Shown in pieces: positions 6,723 through 7,526 of a stretch of DNA of 7,526 nt. The stretch is from JAHFOW01 sp964370795 (GTDB lineage: Bacteria; Planctomycetota; Brocadiia; Brocadiales; Brocadiaceae). The position numbers and the translations under genes were made by a program. The stretch's first letter is position 1. The number at the start of each line of letters is the position of its first letter. The stretch covers positions 1 to 7,526 of the forward strand of contig CAYJME010000167.1 in NCBI GenBank assembly GCA_964370795.1. Reading direction: 5' to 3'. The notes beneath the pieces were generated by a model, which ran no database searches, was not told the DNA's origin, and saw only the letters and a program-made list of their open reading frames with translations.

Positions 6723-6744
6723 TGGATAATTGGTGGATAATTAG
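6723..6744. repeat. Tandem 11-bp direct repeat upstream of the 92-aa gene
   Basis: TGGATAATTGG (6723-6733) is followed at once by TGGATAATTAG (6734-6744), ten of eleven bases identical. The pair abuts the Shine-Dalgarno of the minus-strand gene, a position suited to an operator. Chance tandem duplication is also possible. No convincing promoter was found with it. Confidence 0.4.
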
Positions 6745-7019
6745 GGACATATCCCATGCTCTGCCGCACTATTTCTTTAACCGTCCTCGTAGCCTTAATA
6801 GAAATATTCTATCAAGTATCCGCTTTCCGCGCCATTTTCTCCATGAAATTTTCGCTACCAATGAAAATGAATTGAAGAAACAGGGAAAGGCGTTTTTTTA
6901 TTATCGAACTTTATTTGGACTATGAGGAAGAGTAATGGTGTTGCTATTCAACCATTAAACTTTTCATTATTGAATAATGAAGGTTTGACCCTGACGACTT
7001 TTCTAAACTTGTTAAATCC
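6745..7019. other. Non-coding spacer between two minus-strand genes
   Basis: I see no supportable gene in this stretch. The open frames here lack ribosome sites and family resemblance. It contains an isolated T7 run (6893-6899) without a stem in front of it. Near its right end are two consecutive hairpins, described separately. Confidence 0.5.
6933..6981. other. Two adjacent AT-rich hairpins downstream of the 7020 gene
   Basis: TAATGGT (6933-6939) and ACCATTA (6951-6957) are perfect inverse complements around 11 nt. Six bases later, TTCATTATT (6963-6971) and AATAATGAA (6973-6981) form a 9-bp perfect palindrome with one central base. They lie 38 to 87 bp beyond the stop of the minus-strand gene ending at 7020. 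They could end its transcript or serve as a protein-binding site. Neither has the GC-rich stem and T-tail of a standard terminator. Confidence 0.4.
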
Positions 7020-7454
7020 TCATGCTTTTAACATTTCTTTTATGTAATTTTCTACAATTGGGCTTGTAATAACAGCCTCACGAAGTTTTTCAACAATTCC
7101 AATTGTCATTTCCGGCTTACATGTTAATTGTTTGCTTTTTAGAAGAGAGACTATTTCTTCAATGGTCTTTTTAGTTACCAAATTACAATCCACGACAGAT
7201 TCTCTTGTAAATATTGCATATTCAGTACCATCTATTTTTACAAGGGTGTTAGGAATATTACGTCTACGCTTTATAGCTTTTTCAACTTGTGAGGTTGAAT
7301 TAACAAAGATTAAGAATTTGTCATTTAGCGGGGTTTTATTGATAACGATAAAATAGTGCGGCTCTGGATTGTAAAAGCTTTTTTCTGTAAAGTAGTAGAC
7401 AGAACCAGGTTGTATTGTAGACTTGATTTGTATATCGGGCGGGATATCAATCAG
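7020..7454 (-). CDS. 144-aa protein with non-ATG (probable CTG) start; possible toxin-like partner
   Basis: The minus strand is open from a TAA near 7510 to TGA at 7020-7022, with convincing protein-like sequence. It opens with DIPPDIQIKSTIQPGSVYYF, then PHYFIVINKTPLNDKFLIFVNSTSQ (residues 32-56), a basic KAIKRRRN, LVKIDGTEYAIFT, ESVVDCN, and a helical C-terminus ending ENYIKEMLKA. No ATG, GTG or TTG occurs in frame before about codon 88. CTG at 7454-7452 lies seven bases after GGGAG; ATT follows immediately as an alternative. The start overlaps the stop of the upstream gene by eight bases, suggesting translational coupling. The early PGSVYYF...HYFIVIN pattern loosely recalls the small beta-barrel of MazF/PemK-type toxins, a low-confidence likeness. 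A +1 frameshift from the upstream frame is the other way to express it. The product is soluble, with no membrane segment, and is very AT-rich. Confidence 0.75.
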   Translation of the reverse strand: MIDIPPDIQIKSTIQPGSVYYFTEKSFYNPEPHYFIVINKTPLNDKFLIFVNSTSQVEKAIKRRRNIPNTLVKIDGTEYAIFTRESVVDCNLVTKKTIEEIVSLLKSKQLTCKPEMTIGIVEKLREAVITSPIVENYIKEMLKA

Positions 7455-7526
7455 GAATTTGCTCCCATTGGTTTTTAAGTTCCATTTGTTCTTTTACATA
7501 CTTCAACATTTCTTCTTTATCGTCAG
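7447..7526 (-). CDS. C-terminal end of a protein cut by the window edge; possible antitoxin-like partner
   Basis: The last 25 codons are visible (DDKEEMLKYVKEQMELKNQ and then WEQIPD), ending at TGA 7449-7447. The segment is charged and helical. The true start lies outside the window; the internal ATGs are not credible starts. Its final codons contain the GGGAG that serves the next gene, and its stop overlaps that gene by eight bases. Nothing in the visible part identifies a family. An antitoxin-like role is suggested only by arrangement. Confidence 0.55.
   Translation of the reverse strand, partial: DDKEEMLKYVKEQMELKNQWEQIPD
7462..7466 (-). promoter_or_regulatory. Shine-Dalgarno for the CTG-start gene
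   Basis: GGGAG on the minus strand lies inside the end of the upstream gene, seven bases before CTG at 7454 and ten before the alternative ATT at 7451. The spacing favours CTG. Confidence 0.55.

Noticed and set aside
6750..6830. Minus-strand frame reading KATRTVKEIVRQSMGYVPNY upstream of the 92-aa gene
   Set aside because: It looks slightly protein-like but is short, preceded by two stops, and runs out of frame over the ribosome site of the real gene.
6893..6899. T7 run as an intrinsic terminator
   Set aside because: No stable stem directly precedes it, and no plus-strand gene ends there.
7132..7356. Plus-strand open frame at the right end
   Set aside because: The opposite strand encodes a longer, clearly protein-like product (7020-7454), so this is its shadow.

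Overview
The window is an AT-rich, moderately gene-dense bacterial segment. It carries a TPR lipoprotein, a bacteriohemerythrin, two large exported proteins that share a C-terminal fibronectin-III-like domain, and small accessory genes separated by repeat-bearing spacers. The TPR array and the HISY.D..N.DLKYATN propeller joined to a 'YYYR.VARN..GT.YG' FN3-like module are of a kind I associate with anammox planctomycetes (Candidatus Brocadiales). That placement is an inference from style, not a demonstrated taxonomy. No rRNA, tRNA, CRISPR array or intact transposase was seen.

Layout. Positions 1-173 hold two mutually exclusive hairpins and a good sigma70-type promoter for the 15-TPR lipoprotein gene (174-1913, +). 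It converges, with a 37-bp gap, on a bacteriohemerythrin gene (1951-2358, -) that starts at TTG and lacks one of the seven canonical iron ligands. A 166-bp divergent spacer with back-to-back promoters separates hemerythrin from an exported, glycoside-hydrolase-like protein with a C-terminal FN3-like domain (2525-4324, +). Next is an exported seven-repeat, probably seven-bladed beta-propeller protein with a related FN3-like domain (4507-6231, +).

Two identical 44-bp REP-like palindromes (4371-4414 and 6393-6436), in the same orientation, bracket the propeller gene. The second supplies the stop codon and last residue of a small minus-strand gene (6430-6708). A short decayed transposase-like stretch may lie between the propeller gene and this second repeat.

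The right end (7020-7526, -) holds two overlapping minus-strand genes. The upstream one is cut by the window edge. The downstream one, 144 codons, has no ATG, GTG or TTG in its first ~87 codons and appears to start at CTG (or ATT) behind a good Shine-Dalgarno. A simple ORF search therefore misses it. The small-plus-small, overlapping, AT-rich arrangement resembles a toxin-antitoxin-type module, but this is inference.

How the genes may work together: the two exported FN3-tailed proteins look like a surface or secreted pair built from one shared C-terminal module (carbohydrate or matrix interaction is a reasonable guess). The TPR lipoprotein is a membrane-tethered scaffold. The hemerythrin is a cytoplasmic O2/NO/iron-handling protein with its own promoter. 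Nothing ties all of these into one operon. The best leads are the hidden CTG-start gene pair, the REP-like elements, the ligand-altered hemerythrin and the propeller/FN3 pair.
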